Source: Thiopseudomonas sp964394445
Lineage (GTDB): Bacteria; Pseudomonadota; Gammaproteobacteria; Pseudomonadales; Pseudomonadaceae
Reading direction: 5' to 3'
NCBI GenBank assembly: GCA_964394445.1
Contig: CAYMXO010000004.1
Coordinates: forward strand, 1 to 64,000
DNA: 64,000 nt
In this document: piece after piece, positions 17,839 to 27,876 of the stretch
Numbering within the stretch: position 1 is the stretch's first letter
Layout: every line of letters begins with the position of its first letter
Notes under the pieces: generated by a model
What the model saw: the letters and a program-made list of their open reading frames with translations, nothing else
Database searches by the model: none
Told to the model about the DNA's origin: nothing
Program-made: the position numbers and the translations under genes

Positions 17839-18639
17839 ATGTACTTGCTTGGCGATGTTCCCATCCATGCCCAACCCTTGCTGACCCGCCTGCAGGAAAT
17901 CCCTGTGCAGCTGCTTGACGGCCTTGCGCCCTGTGGTCCGGCACTGGAGTTGGATAGCAACACCGACCTCAATGCCGTGCTGCCAGAAAACCAGCTTTTT
18001 TTGCTGGCAGAGGGTGTTGTCGACACCTCCACCGATGACCGCCCGCTGTTTTATCTGCAACAAGGCAGCCTGATTGGCCTGCGTCATGGCCTCAACCTGC
18101 CCCACTGGCAATACAGCCACAACGAACCTGTACGGCTGGTACCTTATGGAAGGCGCGAGTTTTTCCAGCACATCTATGGCAGCGAGCAACTGCAGGAGCT
18201 GTTCACCTTCTACCTGCTGGCGCAAACCACTCTATTGACTGAAGCATTCGCCCGCGTCAAGCAGGTTGAAGTAAGGCCAGTCACGGGCTTTGAGCATTTC
18301 GCGCCAGGTGAAAAACTGATCCGTCAGGGCGAAAGCGCCGAACATGTCTTTGTCATTATCGAAGGCCATGCCGAAGCCTGGGTAGGTGACCAGAAAGTGG
18401 GCGATGTGCAAAAAGACGAAATTTTCGGGGCCATGGCGGTATTCATCAACGAGCCGCGCACAGCAACCGTTATCGCCTCCGAGCCTTGCACTGTCATGAC
18501 CATTCCCAAGGACCAGTTCCTGACCCTGATGCAAAGCAATCCACGCATCGCACACAGCCTGATCGAAAGCATGGCCCGCAGGATTGACCTGATGAACAAG
18601 GAAATCAGCCACTTGCGCGGGCAGTTGCAGGAAAACTAG
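17839..18639 (+). CDS. Cyclic-nucleotide-binding-domain protein without DNA-binding domain
   Basis: The 266-residue product has an N-terminal half (about 1-140) I do not recognise. A C-terminal cNMP-binding domain follows: FAPGEKLIRQGESAEHVFVIIEGHAEAWVG, then DEIFGAMAVFINEPRTATV, whose last part matches the phosphate-binding cassette (FGE-x-A ... R-T/S-A-x-V). It ends in a helix (SLIESMARRIDLMNKEISHL) with no helix-turn-helix, so it is not a Crp-type regulator. ATG 17839 was chosen for AGGA 8 bases upstream; an in-frame TTG at 17821 is unsupported. It is divergent from cpdA. Binding of cAMP or another ligand is inferred from the domain. Confidence 0.85.
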   Translation: MYLLGDVPIHAQPLLTRLQEIPVQLLDGLAPCGPALELDSNTDLNAVLPENQLFLLAEGVVDTSTDDRPLFYLQQGSLIGLRHGLNLPHWQYSHNEPVRLVPYGRREFFQHIYGSEQLQELFTFYLLAQTTLLTEAFARVKQVEVRPVTGFEHFAPGEKLIRQGESAEHVFVIIEGHAEAWVGDQKVGDVQKDEIFGAMAVFINEPRTATVIASEPCTVMTIPKDQFLTLMQSNPRIAHSLIESMARRIDLMNKEISHLRGQLQEN

Positions 18640-18645
18640 GGCCTT

Positions 18646-18682
18646 AAAAATGCCGCTTCGGCCTCTCCTGGCAGAAGCGGCA
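18646..18682 (-). terminator. Terminator of the fhaC-fhaB-lipoprotein operon
   Basis: TGCCGCTTC (18651-18659) and GAAGCGGCA (18674-18682) form a 9-bp stem with a 14-base loop. Read leftward, the stem is followed by TTTTTAAGG (T-run from 18650 down to 18646). It lies 19 bases past the lipoprotein stop, so it ends the two-partner-secretion transcript. On the plus strand it has no T-tract but could weakly serve the convergent cNMP protein gene. Confidence 0.8.
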
Positions 18683-18700
18683 GTAAAAATCTGGCGTTTT

Positions 18701-19084
18701 CTAGGGCGCTCCGCAGGCTGGGCTACTACGTGAAACTGGATTGTCCAAACACTGCCCAGTGTACTGGTAGCCTTTGCTCAACATGCATCTTTCCCATTTG
18801 TCATGCAGCCTGGCAAGAGGAGCAAAATATCCTTTCTCACCAGATTCCCGCTCTTCCTCTATCTGCTGATCATTAAAATTTGAACCCAGTGGTGTACCAC
18901 CACACTCTTTGGAATCCTGCACCCTCTGCTCGGCAGTAGTATCTGGCTTTATCCAGTATTCTATGCGAGGAATATAGTGTTCTGGATCATTACCCATAAA
19001 AATTATTCCTCCAGTAACACAGCCAGCCAAGCCCGTTACTAGCAGCGCTGAAGCAGCAGCAAAAAAAAACTTAAAATTCATCAT
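18701..19084 (-). CDS. Small lipoprotein translationally coupled to fhaB
   Basis: A 127-residue predicted lipoprotein with signal sequence MMNFKFFFAAASALLVTGLAGC and acylated Cys at about residue 22. The mature part has four more cysteines (KECGG, RCMLSKGY, QCLD, PACGAP) and no membrane helix. Its ATG overlaps the fhaB stop (TAATG), with AAGGA five bases upstream, so the two are co-translated. A second ATG three bases later is possible. The gene is clearly AT-richer than its neighbours. Position right after the exoprotein is where contact-dependent-inhibition loci carry an immunity gene, or in Burkholderia an accessory lipoprotein (BcpO). I do not recognise the family; immunity or accessory function is inference. 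Confidence 0.75.
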   Translation of the reverse strand: MMNFKFFFAAASALLVTGLAGCVTGGIIFMGNDPEHYIPRIEYWIKPDTTAEQRVQDSKECGGTPLGSNFNDQQIEEERESGEKGYFAPLARLHDKWERCMLSKGYQYTGQCLDNPVSRSSPACGAP

Positions 19085-22000
19085 TAATTTCCTTTCAATA
19101 GAATCTCTAAAACCTGCCAAGCTTCAGACGGTAATGCTTCTGACATAGCAAAAGGAGCGGATGGTGCAATAGCTATAACGCTCCAGGCGTCATACACCAT
19201 TTTCTGCTTTTTGGTTAATTTTCTGACCGTGTTCCCCTGTTCATCATACAAACCACTCAAACTGCCACCGATAGTATCGTGGGTGCCGGCAAAGCTTTCC
19301 ACCAGATGATCCCAAAAGCTGTTTGGCGCATAGGGTTTGTCAGCCATGGTGCCTTCCAGACCCTGTACGCCTCCGGTCAGGCCGCTCATTTTCTTGCCGT
19401 CTTTGGTTAATAAAAAATCATCAAAAGGCATTTTTGCTTTTCTTGCATCATACTGAACCATGCCATTTTCCAGCTTCAGCAGTGGAATGCCGCGACTGTC
19501 CAAAATATCTTGGTCATTTTCACCCTTGAGTGTCACGCAACGCTGATTAGCCTCTCCGCAAATCAAATCCAGATCCACCCGCACACCACCCAGCTTGATG
19601 CCATCACCTCGTACACCGGCGCTGTCGCCGGAGATGTTGCTCAGCACCAGCGGGTTACCCTGTTCATCTTCGCCAACAATCACTCCGGCAAAGCGGCTGG
19701 AGCTTTCGATGCTGTACTGGCGCATCTGGTCAGCGGCCTCTTGCAACACAGCATGGGCAACAGCGGTATCCAGTTGACCGGTCAGAGCACCAATCACTGT
19801 TTTCACCACCCGTTCCTGGGTGTTGAGTGCATTGATTTGCCCCTGAATTTCTTCCTGCGCAGCCGTACTGTCTACACTTCGTTTCTGTTCCAGCAGTTCT
19901 TCCCGCCTGTTCTGCACATAAGCGCTTACGGCATGGCCCGCCTGTTGGCTAAAGGCCGTCATAATCTCCGCATTGGCCTGCACCACCCGCTCAAGTTTTT
20001 TGCCGTCCCAGTTTTTACCAATGCCGCCCGGGCTATCGCCGGCACGCACTGCATCATTCAGCGTGTCCAGCAAAGCAGTGGCCGTCTGGCCAGTCAGTTC
20101 CTGCTGCGCTTGCCAGTCGGTGATGACAATATCAGCCTGGCTAATGCCAGAGCGGGTTACACTGCTGTCACTGCCGGAAATCTTGCTGACTGCCGAGCCA
20201 GTCAGGTCAGGCCGATAAGACTTATCCTGATTCGTTTGTGCCATAGCCTCTTTATTGGCTTCCCCTACACCAAAACCAATGCTCGCAACCAAGCCGGATG
20301 AACTGGCTTTGTAGTCACTGTGGTTTTCAACATCCCTGACCCTCAAAGCACCGGTTTCCAACCGGTTCAGCCCGTCCCGTGCTGCCTGCTCACTACTGGC
20401 AATCACTGCACCGGTCAGGTCGGTCCGGCCTTTGACCTTAAGCTGAAAGCCGCCATCACCTGCCTGAAGGCCGCTTTGCTGATTGACGCTGGCGTAATCA
20501 CCCCGGGCTTTGCTGTTACTCTGGCTGGCGCTGGCGGTACTGGTACCGGCGCAAAACGGCGGAATACACAGGCTGACACCAGCGCTGGAGCTGCTCTGCC
20601 TGGACCGGTAGGTGCTGCGATCCTGTAAACTTTCCAGCAACAGATTGCCGCCAACCTCTGCGCTGACCTGCTCGCCCTTGACCACTGCGCCCTGCAAGCG
20701 GGTATCCGCTCCAGACTCCAGATGCACCTGCCGGCCGGCTTCCACCCGGGTGTTGCTCCACAGGCTGTCGTTACCATCTGACTTGCCACGGAACTGGTTG
20801 GCCGCCAGTTCCAGCGTGAAGCCGCTTTGTGAGCCTCCCAAGCCAAAGCCTATGCCTGCGCTCCAGCCACTACCGCTATTTTTGCTGCTTTGAACGGCAG
20901 TATTTTCTGCTGCCCGCAGCAGAATATTACGATCAGCCGCCAGACTGATGTCCCGACCTGCAGACAGGCGGCTGCCGATGATATTCAGATCGCTGTCCTG
21001 CGCACCTGTAGCCCGAACATGAATATCACCTCCCGCTATCACGCTGCTTGCGGATACATTTTGCCCCTGCTGTGTACGCTGGCTTTTGCTGTTGTTATTG
21101 CTCAGGTTGAGGCTAATTTTAATCCCGCCGACATTGCCGTTATACAGTGTCTGAGCGCTGTCATAGGCTGCTTTGCCCTGCATGGCCAGGGTGGCTGCGG
21201 CCAGCGCCTGCATGCGCGGGTCATCGGTGCGTTCACGCGCCTTGTTGACCTGCTGCATACCCAGAATGGCATTCACTACCGGGATGCTTACGGTGCCACC
21301 CACTGCTGTACGATTGGCGCTGCGAGTTTCTGAGTGACTGAGCTGGTCATGGCCAGCCTCGATATTCACCTGCTGGCCCTGAATATGGATATCGCCCTCA
21401 AGGGCCAGCACATCGCTGGCGGTTTGTTGATAGGTTTCACCTGCTTGCAAGTGGACATTTCCAGCCAGTGAAGCCAGCTGGCTACCGCTTTGCTGAAGCG
21501 TTTCGCCTTGTGTTTTGACTTTTTGCTTCATTCGGCCTACCGACGGCTGCCACCACTTGCCAATCTCGCCGGCTTTCTTGCTGCTGGATGAAGTAGCGTT
21601 TTGCGAGGTGTTTTCCGCACTGACAATCTCGAGGTTACGTCCTGCCCTGATGTGCATGTCCCGCTCGCTAATCAGGGTACTACCCTGGATGCGGGTGTCT
21701 CGACCGCCACTGATGAGCAGGTTGTCGGCACTGAGATGGCTGCCCACCGCAGTACCGCTGCCCTGTTCGGCGGCTTGTTGTTTTTGCGTATGTGTCAGCA
21801 AGGCGTGGTGATTGAAACCCAGCTTACTGGAGTGCTTGCTCTGGCTTTGACTGCTGGATTGTATCGCGCTGGACAGTTCAACATCACGTCCTGCCTGCAA
21901 CGCTATATCATCCTGCGCCCGCAGGTCCCCGGACCTGACCAGCAAATCCCGCTCGGCCGCAACCAGAATGCTGCCAGCGTCAGCCGTTGTGCCAACAACC

Positions 22001-25000
22001 TGTGTCTGGCTTTGGCTACTGGTTTTTCCCTTGCTCGACACCAGCCCTGATTTCGACTTGGCGCTGGCCTGACTGCTGCTGTTTTCGGCAGCCAGCAACA
22101 GGATGTCACCGCCTGATTGCAGCTCAAGATGCTGCCCTGCTCGTAACTGCGTTCCTTGACTGACGATTGCTTCATCTCCATGGATAAGCAGATCGGCACT
22201 CGCCTGAATGGAAGACACCGCTGCCGTGCTGCTATCGCTTTCACTCATACGGTAGCTTTTACGGCCAAAGCTGCCTTTTTTCTTTTTCTCGGCAAAGCGG
22301 TAGTCAACATCCTGTTCAGCCCATAGCTGTACCTTGCCGCCCGCAACCAGGTAGGCCTCGTCGTTGGCCGCCATGCTGCTGGAAATCAGCGTCAGGTCAT
22401 TGCCGGAGACGGCGACCAAACTGCCGCCCGAGATCACCTCAGTGCCTTGTTGCTGGATGAGGTCGCGCTGATTGGTGCGCTTTTTACTTTTACTGTAGTG
22501 ATGACTTTCATTGGCTGCCGAGGCCAGGGTCAGATCGTTGCCGGCCGCCAGCTGCATGTCCTGTCCGGCTCCAATGCGGCTCGCTACAGCAGTCAGGTCA
22601 TGCCCGGCCTGTATAGCAAGTTTGCCACCGGCTACGGTTTCACTGATCAGCTGGGCGGTTTGACTGTTCAGGTAATGGCTGCCGCGGCTGATACCATGTC
22701 GCTCTTCAACCGAGGACAATACGACATCGTTGCCGGCACTGACCTGCATCTCAGCACCACTTTGCAATACGCCACCCAGATTGCGCACATCACGGCCGGC
22801 ATTCAGGCTCAGGCTGTTAGCCGCTTCGATACGGGCGGCGTTATCGGCAAAGCTGGTTTCCCAGTAGCTACCGCCCAGGGCACTTTCATGCCGGGTAATG
22901 CTGCGTTCGTTGAGGATATCGCCGGTACGGGCGGCGATGTCGATATCACGAGCGGCAAGAATCCCGCCTTGGCGGTTGTACAGACTGTCTTCAGCCAGCA
23001 AGCCGATGTGCTCGCCCGCCTGTAGCAAGCCGCTGTTATAGATGTTTTGCGCTTGCATAGCGAGGTTACTGGTTGCTCGCAATACCCCCTGGTTGCTCAG
23101 GTCACCACCGCTGATCAGGCTCAAGCCTTGCCCCTGAACCAGGGCGCCGTTAGCGGCCAGCCGGCCTTCGGCCTGTGCCAGATACAGTACCGGCACCAGG
23201 ACCTGTTCACCCAAAACCTCACGTTCTTCCATCCAGACGATATCGTGGGTCAGCGCCGCCACCTGTTCAGCACTCAGGCTGATGCCTACCGACAGGTTCA
23301 ACGCTTCCTTGCTGGCAACGGCGTTGTCCATCAGATAACGGAACAGCGCTTCATCGCTATTCAGGCCATCGATAAAACGCTGCCCGGTCCGGGCGATCAG
23401 GGCTTCGCGCAATAGTTTTTGCTCGTACAGGCCATCACCCAGGCGTTTTTGCATGTTATCGGGGCTCAGACCCAGGTTGCCCAGCAGGTAATCACTGCTG
23501 AGAAACTGGTGCAGTTGTGTCAAGGCAGGATTCGTTTCAACCAGGTAAGCGTGACTGTTATTTTGACCGTGCAAACGCTGCAGCTCTGCCAGCAGCTGTT
23601 CAGCATTTCCAGATGGAAAACTGCCAGCAGCCGGAGGGCCCTGAACATTCCCGTCAGTCAAGCGGAACAGGCCTTTATCACCTTCGGGCAGGGCAAAGTC
23701 CGGCAATGTGCTCGGGTCTACCTGCCTGTGCTGCAGGTCGGGTGGCAGTTGTGCATTGATCCGCACCTCTGTGGCATGGCTGTTACCCGGCTCCCGGACA
23801 TTGATCCGGTTGCCGCCACCAATATAGGTATAGCCCGGACGAATGATGCTGTTTTCCAGACTCTGGCTGGCCTCAATAGTGACATTGCCGGCGGCCTGGA
23901 TAATGGCCGAGTAGTCTTCACCGGCCAGTGGTGTCTCAATGGTCTGGCGGCCAGGCAGATACTCACGCTCCATGCGGCTGATAAAGTAGCTTAAATCCTG
24001 CTCAACCCGGTTCTGCTGTACCTGCGGCACGTGCCTGGTGTTAAAGCTGCTGGCCAGGTCGTTGTAATAGTAGTAAGTCGGTTTGCGGCCCGAGATAAAA
24101 ACACGCTGCGTGACACTATCCACAGGCTTGACGCCAATGTTGGCCAGCTCACTCACGGTCAGTATCAGGTTTTCTCCACTACTGATCTGGCTGCTACTGT
24201 TAAGCAGGATTTCGCCGTGCACGCTCAAACTGCCACCCGCTTGCAAGAGCGATGCAGCGCTGCTGGCAACCACTTCCAGTTTTTCACGCTCGGTGACCTG
24301 CCAGGCAGCATTGCGGCGGCCATTGTCACGCAAGTTACAGTCCCCCAGCCTGTACGGCCCATTACAAGGTAATTCGCTAATGACTACACTGTATTTGCCA
24401 CTTTGACGAACAGCCAAAATATCACGCCGGTTTTCAACCAGTACACTGCGCAAGGTGAAATCGCCCAGCGCTTCCATGCTGGCGGAAATGTTGTCTACGC
24501 GCTGCGCCGGTGTACCGGAGTCACGGCCGCCAAGATCAATATTGCCCAGGCTGTATATATCGGCATGGCGGTTGATTAGCTGTCCGACACGGAGCTGCAT
24601 GTCAGCGCCGCTGAAAATCAGCCCGTCTTCATTTATTAATCCGGCCGCCCGGATATCCAGCAACCCGGCACTGCCCAGGGTGCCCCGGTTGGTCAGCTGC
24701 TGCACCTCGATGCTCAGGTTTCCTGCAGGAGTGATGCTGCCCAGATTGGTCAGTTGACGCCCCTCAATCCGGGTTTGCCCGGCCCCGTAGACCAGCCCCT
24801 GCGTTTCCAGCATCAGCTGCGGCATGGCCAGCTGCAAATCCCCCAGACTGACCAGCTGTCCGCTACCGTTGTAACCATTGCTCAGGTCCAGACCGAGATT
24901 TCCATCACTGGCAATCAAACCGTGGTTGATCCAGGTATCACCGCGGGCGGTCAGGGACTGTCCAGCAACCAGCTGTCCGTTGCTCGTCTGCGTAAAGTGT

Positions 25001-27864
25001 CCGACGTTCAGATCCAGGGTATTGGCCTCCAGCCGAGCTGAGTTTTCCCAGCGGTCGCCGCTGAGGCTGATTCGGCCACGGGAAATGACCGTACCGTCCA
25101 TCTGCCGCGCGTGCCCGCCAAACAGGTCAAACTCACCGCGGCCTGCGTGCAGGATCTGACCCGACCGGTTCAACAAAACGGCTGCGTTCAAGCTGAAGTC
25201 CTGGCTGGCCACCTCAATACGCCCATCACTGTTTTCCAGTGCGCCCGCAACCAAAATATGGCTTTCTCTTGACGGCGCCAAAACACGTAGTTGCCCCTGT
25301 CGATTGTGCAGGCTGCCGGCAAGCAACTGGAGCCTGTCTGCCTCGATCAGGCCTGACTGATTATCAAGTTTGCCCGTCAGACTAAAATCAATTTGCCGGC
25401 CAGCAATCTGGCCTTGCTCGCTATTGTCCAGCTTGCCGCCGGCAAGCGTCAGTTGCTGCTGCGCGTAGAGACCGCCGCCCTGGTTGCCAAGCGTTCCGGC
25501 TGACAGTGCCAGGCTGCCAGCAAGAGCCGCAACATGACCCTGCCGGTTGGCCAGTTCGTCTGCCTGCAGCTCGACCGTTTGCCCCTGGACTGTGCCGGAC
25601 TGGTTGTCAAACAACCCCTGTATGCTTGCCTTCAAATGGCCCAGCAGGCTGGCCAGGATACCCTCACGGTTATCCAGGTCATGTGCCTGAACGGTAACGG
25701 TGCCCTGTTCGCTTAGCAGGCTGCCAGCCTGGTTGCCCAGGTTGTCCCTGGCTGTAATGTTCAGGTCTGTATGCGACTGAATCAGGCCGCCAGCATTATC
25801 CAGCGCATCCGTTTCAAGAATCACTTCGGCAAGCCGGCTATGAATCTGGCCCCGCCCATGGTTTTCGGCCAGACCGGCTTGCACTAGCAGCCGGTCGTTA
25901 GCGACGATGCTGCCTTTGTCAGTGTTACGCACTTGCTGTGCAAACAACGACAGCCAGCCTTCACTGGCAATCAGGCTGTTCCGGTTTTCGATGCTGGCAG
26001 CCTGTAAAAGCAGCCCGCCACCGCTGCCCACCTGCCCAGCCTGCTGGTTGAGCAGCCGCTGCAGACCGCTCAATGTCAGCATCTGTTGCGCGCTAATTTC
26101 GCCTGCCGTGTTGTCTAGCTGCGCAGCACTCAGGCTGACGGTGGTAGCTGTAATCTGTCCGCGACTATTATCCAGCTGCCCGGTCAGACTCACTGTCACA
26201 TCCGCAACGGCAGAAACAATTCCCTGGCTGTTGTTCAGGTGCCCGGCCTGCACTTTCAGCGACTGCCCACTGACCAGCGCGCCCTGCCGGCTGTTGTCCA
26301 GCTGACCGCTTGCCTGCAATTGCAGATGGCCTTGCTGGCTGGATAGCGTGCCAGAGTCCCGGTTATCCAGGCTCTCCGCGGTTATGGCAACAGCAGTGCG
26401 CCCGGACAGCAAGCCCTGGTTGTGGTTTTCAATGGAGCGGGCGGAGATGACAAGCTGATCGTTGCTCACGACAGCACCGCCCTGTGAGTTGTTCAGCTTC
26501 TTGTCAGCCAGCACCGTCAGGCTTTTTCCGGCAACCATCGCGCCCTGCTGGCTGTTATCAACCATGCGGGCCTTAACCTGCAAATCGGCAGCAGCCCTCA
26601 CCAGCCCCTGCCGGTTATCCAGCCGGTCTGTTGTCACCGTCAGCTCGCCAGCGCTAACCAGCTGTCCGGAACGGTTATCGAGTTTTTCAGTTGTTTCAAT
26701 TTGCAAGGCGCGGCTGGCCGTAATGGTGCCGAGATTACTCAATTCTGCACTCTGAGCCCGTACATCACCCGTTTCGCTTCTGCCAGCACCGGTACGGATG
26801 CCGGCCTCAATCAGGCCCTGGTTACGGACCTGTCTCGCGCTCACGCTGACCGACTGCCCTGCCAGCAGGGCATCGCGGTTATTCAGGGTATCAGCGCTGA
26901 TTTTTACTTTGTTACCGGCAAACAACTGCCGGGTCAGTTCCGCTTCCGCCGTGGAGTGAATCCGGATGTCCTGCTCTGCCAGCACGCGCGCCAAAGTCAG
27001 CTTGCCATTGGCATCGATTTGAATATCGCCGGCGCTGGCGGCCATGTCACCAGCCAGTTTTACGCCCACACCCGCTTCGGTACCCACCAAACGAATGGCT
27101 CCAGCGTACATGCCCCCCAATGCAGAACTGTCGATGGCCAATTGCGGCTTTTTATCGCCGGTTTCTTGCTTGGTACTGGCAGCCAGGGTTTTTGCATCCA
27201 CCTGGTTACGCCCGGTGATGATGTTGAGCTCATTGGCATGCAGCCCGGCGTTGATTTTGGTGCTACGGGTAATCAGGTCAAACCGGCTGATATTGCTGGC
27301 GTTGAGTCCAGCCCCGGCAATCTCGATATCACCACCATCAACGTCATAGCCATGCAGTCGCCCCTGATCCAGCACGGGTTTGCCTGTGGTCAGGGTGGCG
27401 TGCGGCGTATTGATGAAACCGCAGCCATCGCAGGTAATCCCATGCGGGTTGGCAACAATGACATGGGCCTGCTTGCCGGCCACCTCGGTGTAACCTTTGA
27501 GCCGGCTGCGCTGGCCGCCAGTAACCTCGTTAAGAATGGTATTTGCGGCTTTACCTTTGAGCTGGCTGTTGCCGAGGATGATGCCGCCCAGGCGGGTGCT
27601 GGTAAGCTTGTCGGTACTGTTGTTGAGGATCACCCCCTGTTTGCCCACGTTATAGTCAGTGAACTTGTTGTGCGACAGCCCCTTGTCGCTGGCCGTGGCT
27701 ATGTTGACCACCGGCACGCCATTGCCCGCCGTGATGATCTGCGTATTGCTGCCACCCCGCTGGTCCACCTGCAGGCTGTCAGCAATGCCGTGCAGCGGTT
27801 GTGCCCACATCACGGCAATCAGCAGCCGGGCAATAGTGTTGAACAAACGTCCCTGCATGTTCAT
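19084..27864 (-). CDS. Two-partner secretion exoprotein, FhaB/CdiA-like filamentous haemagglutinin
   Basis: A giant secreted beta-helix protein of 2926 residues. After a signal sequence, the TPS secretion domain (about 30-290) carries NIATASDKGLSHNKFTDYNV and NPHGITCDGCGFIN (about 137). Residues about 300-1150 are repeats of the form LDN-x-x-G-x-I. Haemagglutinin repeats of the second type occupy about 1600-2450 (AGQDMQLAAGNDLTLASA, SAGRDISLAADRNILLRAAEN). A helical, non-repetitive segment follows (about 2480-2700). The terminal domain contains GLTGGVQG, LVESFAGTHD and GLYDEQGN. No VENN motif is seen. The start has AAGGGG 8 bases upstream, and fhaC ends 12 bases before. Family role: adhesion or delivery of a C-terminal effector; the effector activity here is unknown. 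Confidence 0.93.
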   Translation of the reverse strand: MNMQGRLFNTIARLLIAVMWAQPLHGIADSLQVDQRGGSNTQIITAGNGVPVVNIATASDKGLSHNKFTDYNVGKQGVILNNSTDKLTSTRLGGIILGNSQLKGKAANTILNEVTGGQRSRLKGYTEVAGKQAHVIVANPHGITCDGCGFINTPHATLTTGKPVLDQGRLHGYDVDGGDIEIAGAGLNASNISRFDLITRSTKINAGLHANELNIITGRNQVDAKTLAASTKQETGDKKPQLAIDSSALGGMYAGAIRLVGTEAGVGVKLAGDMAASAGDIQIDANGKLTLARVLAEQDIRIHSTAEAELTRQLFAGNKVKISADTLNNRDALLAGQSVSVSARQVRNQGLIEAGIRTGAGRSETGDVRAQSAELSNLGTITASRALQIETTEKLDNRSGQLVSAGELTVTTDRLDNRQGLVRAAADLQVKARMVDNSQQGAMVAGKSLTVLADKKLNNSQGGAVVSNDQLVISARSIENHNQGLLSGRTAVAITAESLDNRDSGTLSSQQGHLQLQASGQLDNSRQGALVSGQSLKVQAGHLNNSQGIVSAVADVTVSLTGQLDNSRGQITATTVSLSAAQLDNTAGEISAQQMLTLSGLQRLLNQQAGQVGSGGGLLLQAASIENRNSLIASEGWLSLFAQQVRNTDKGSIVANDRLLVQAGLAENHGRGQIHSRLAEVILETDALDNAGGLIQSHTDLNITARDNLGNQAGSLLSEQGTVTVQAHDLDNREGILASLLGHLKASIQGLFDNQSGTVQGQTVELQADELANRQGHVAALAGSLALSAGTLGNQGGGLYAQQQLTLAGGKLDNSEQGQIAGRQIDFSLTGKLDNQSGLIEADRLQLLAGSLHNRQGQLRVLAPSRESHILVAGALENSDGRIEVASQDFSLNAAVLLNRSGQILHAGRGEFDLFGGHARQMDGTVISRGRISLSGDRWENSARLEANTLDLNVGHFTQTSNGQLVAGQSLTARGDTWINHGLIASDGNLGLDLSNGYNGSGQLVSLGDLQLAMPQLMLETQGLVYGAGQTRIEGRQLTNLGSITPAGNLSIEVQQLTNRGTLGSAGLLDIRAAGLINEDGLIFSGADMQLRVGQLINRHADIYSLGNIDLGGRDSGTPAQRVDNISASMEALGDFTLRSVLVENRRDILAVRQSGKYSVVISELPCNGPYRLGDCNLRDNGRRNAAWQVTEREKLEVVASSAASLLQAGGSLSVHGEILLNSSSQISSGENLILTVSELANIGVKPVDSVTQRVFISGRKPTYYYYNDLASSFNTRHVPQVQQNRVEQDLSYFISRMEREYLPGRQTIETPLAGEDYSAIIQAAGNVTIEASQSLENSIIRPGYTYIGGGNRINVREPGNSHATEVRINAQLPPDLQHRQVDPSTLPDFALPEGDKGLFRLTDGNVQGPPAAGSFPSGNAEQLLAELQRLHGQNNSHAYLVETNPALTQLHQFLSSDYLLGNLGLSPDNMQKRLGDGLYEQKLLREALIARTGQRFIDGLNSDEALFRYLMDNAVASKEALNLSVGISLSAEQVAALTHDIVWMEEREVLGEQVLVPVLYLAQAEGRLAANGALVQGQGLSLISGGDLSNQGVLRATSNLAMQAQNIYNSGLLQAGEHIGLLAEDSLYNRQGGILAARDIDIAARTGDILNERSITRHESALGGSYWETSFADNAARIEAANSLSLNAGRDVRNLGGVLQSGAEMQVSAGNDVVLSSVEERHGISRGSHYLNSQTAQLISETVAGGKLAIQAGHDLTAVASRIGAGQDMQLAAGNDLTLASAANESHHYSKSKKRTNQRDLIQQQGTEVISGGSLVAVSGNDLTLISSSMAANDEAYLVAGGKVQLWAEQDVDYRFAEKKKKGSFGRKSYRMSESDSSTAAVSSIQASADLLIHGDEAIVSQGTQLRAGQHLELQSGGDILLLAAENSSSQASAKSKSGLVSSKGKTSSQSQTQVVGTTADAGSILVAAERDLLVRSGDLRAQDDIALQAGRDVELSSAIQSSSQSQSKHSSKLGFNHHALLTHTQKQQAAEQGSGTAVGSHLSADNLLISGGRDTRIQGSTLISERDMHIRAGRNLEIVSAENTSQNATSSSSKKAGEIGKWWQPSVGRMKQKVKTQGETLQQSGSQLASLAGNVHLQAGETYQQTASDVLALEGDIHIQGQQVNIEAGHDQLSHSETRSANRTAVGGTVSIPVVNAILGMQQVNKARERTDDPRMQALAAATLAMQGKAAYDSAQTLYNGNVGGIKISLNLSNNNSKSQRTQQGQNVSASSVIAGGDIHVRATGAQDSDLNIIGSRLSAGRDISLAADRNILLRAAENTAVQSSKNSGSGWSAGIGFGLGGSQSGFTLELAANQFRGKSDGNDSLWSNTRVEAGRQVHLESGADTRLQGAVVKGEQVSAEVGGNLLLESLQDRSTYRSRQSSSSAGVSLCIPPFCAGTSTASASQSNSKARGDYASVNQQSGLQAGDGGFQLKVKGRTDLTGAVIASSEQAARDGLNRLETGALRVRDVENHSDYKASSSGLVASIGFGVGEANKEAMAQTNQDKSYRPDLTGSAVSKISGSDSSVTRSGISQADIVITDWQAQQELTGQTATALLDTLNDAVRAGDSPGGIGKNWDGKKLERVVQANAEIMTAFSQQAGHAVSAYVQNRREELLEQKRSVDSTAAQEEIQGQINALNTQERVVKTVIGALTGQLDTAVAHAVLQEAADQMRQYSIESSSRFAGVIVGEDEQGNPLVLSNISGDSAGVRGDGIKLGGVRVDLDLICGEANQRCVTLKGENDQDILDSRGIPLLKLENGMVQYDARKAKMPFDDFLLTKDGKKMSGLTGGVQGLEGTMADKPYAPNSFWDHLVESFAGTHDTIGGSLSGLYDEQGNTVRKLTKKQKMVYDAWSVIAIAPSAPFAMSEALPSEAWQVLEILLKGN

Positions 27865-27876
27865 CGAAACAACCCC

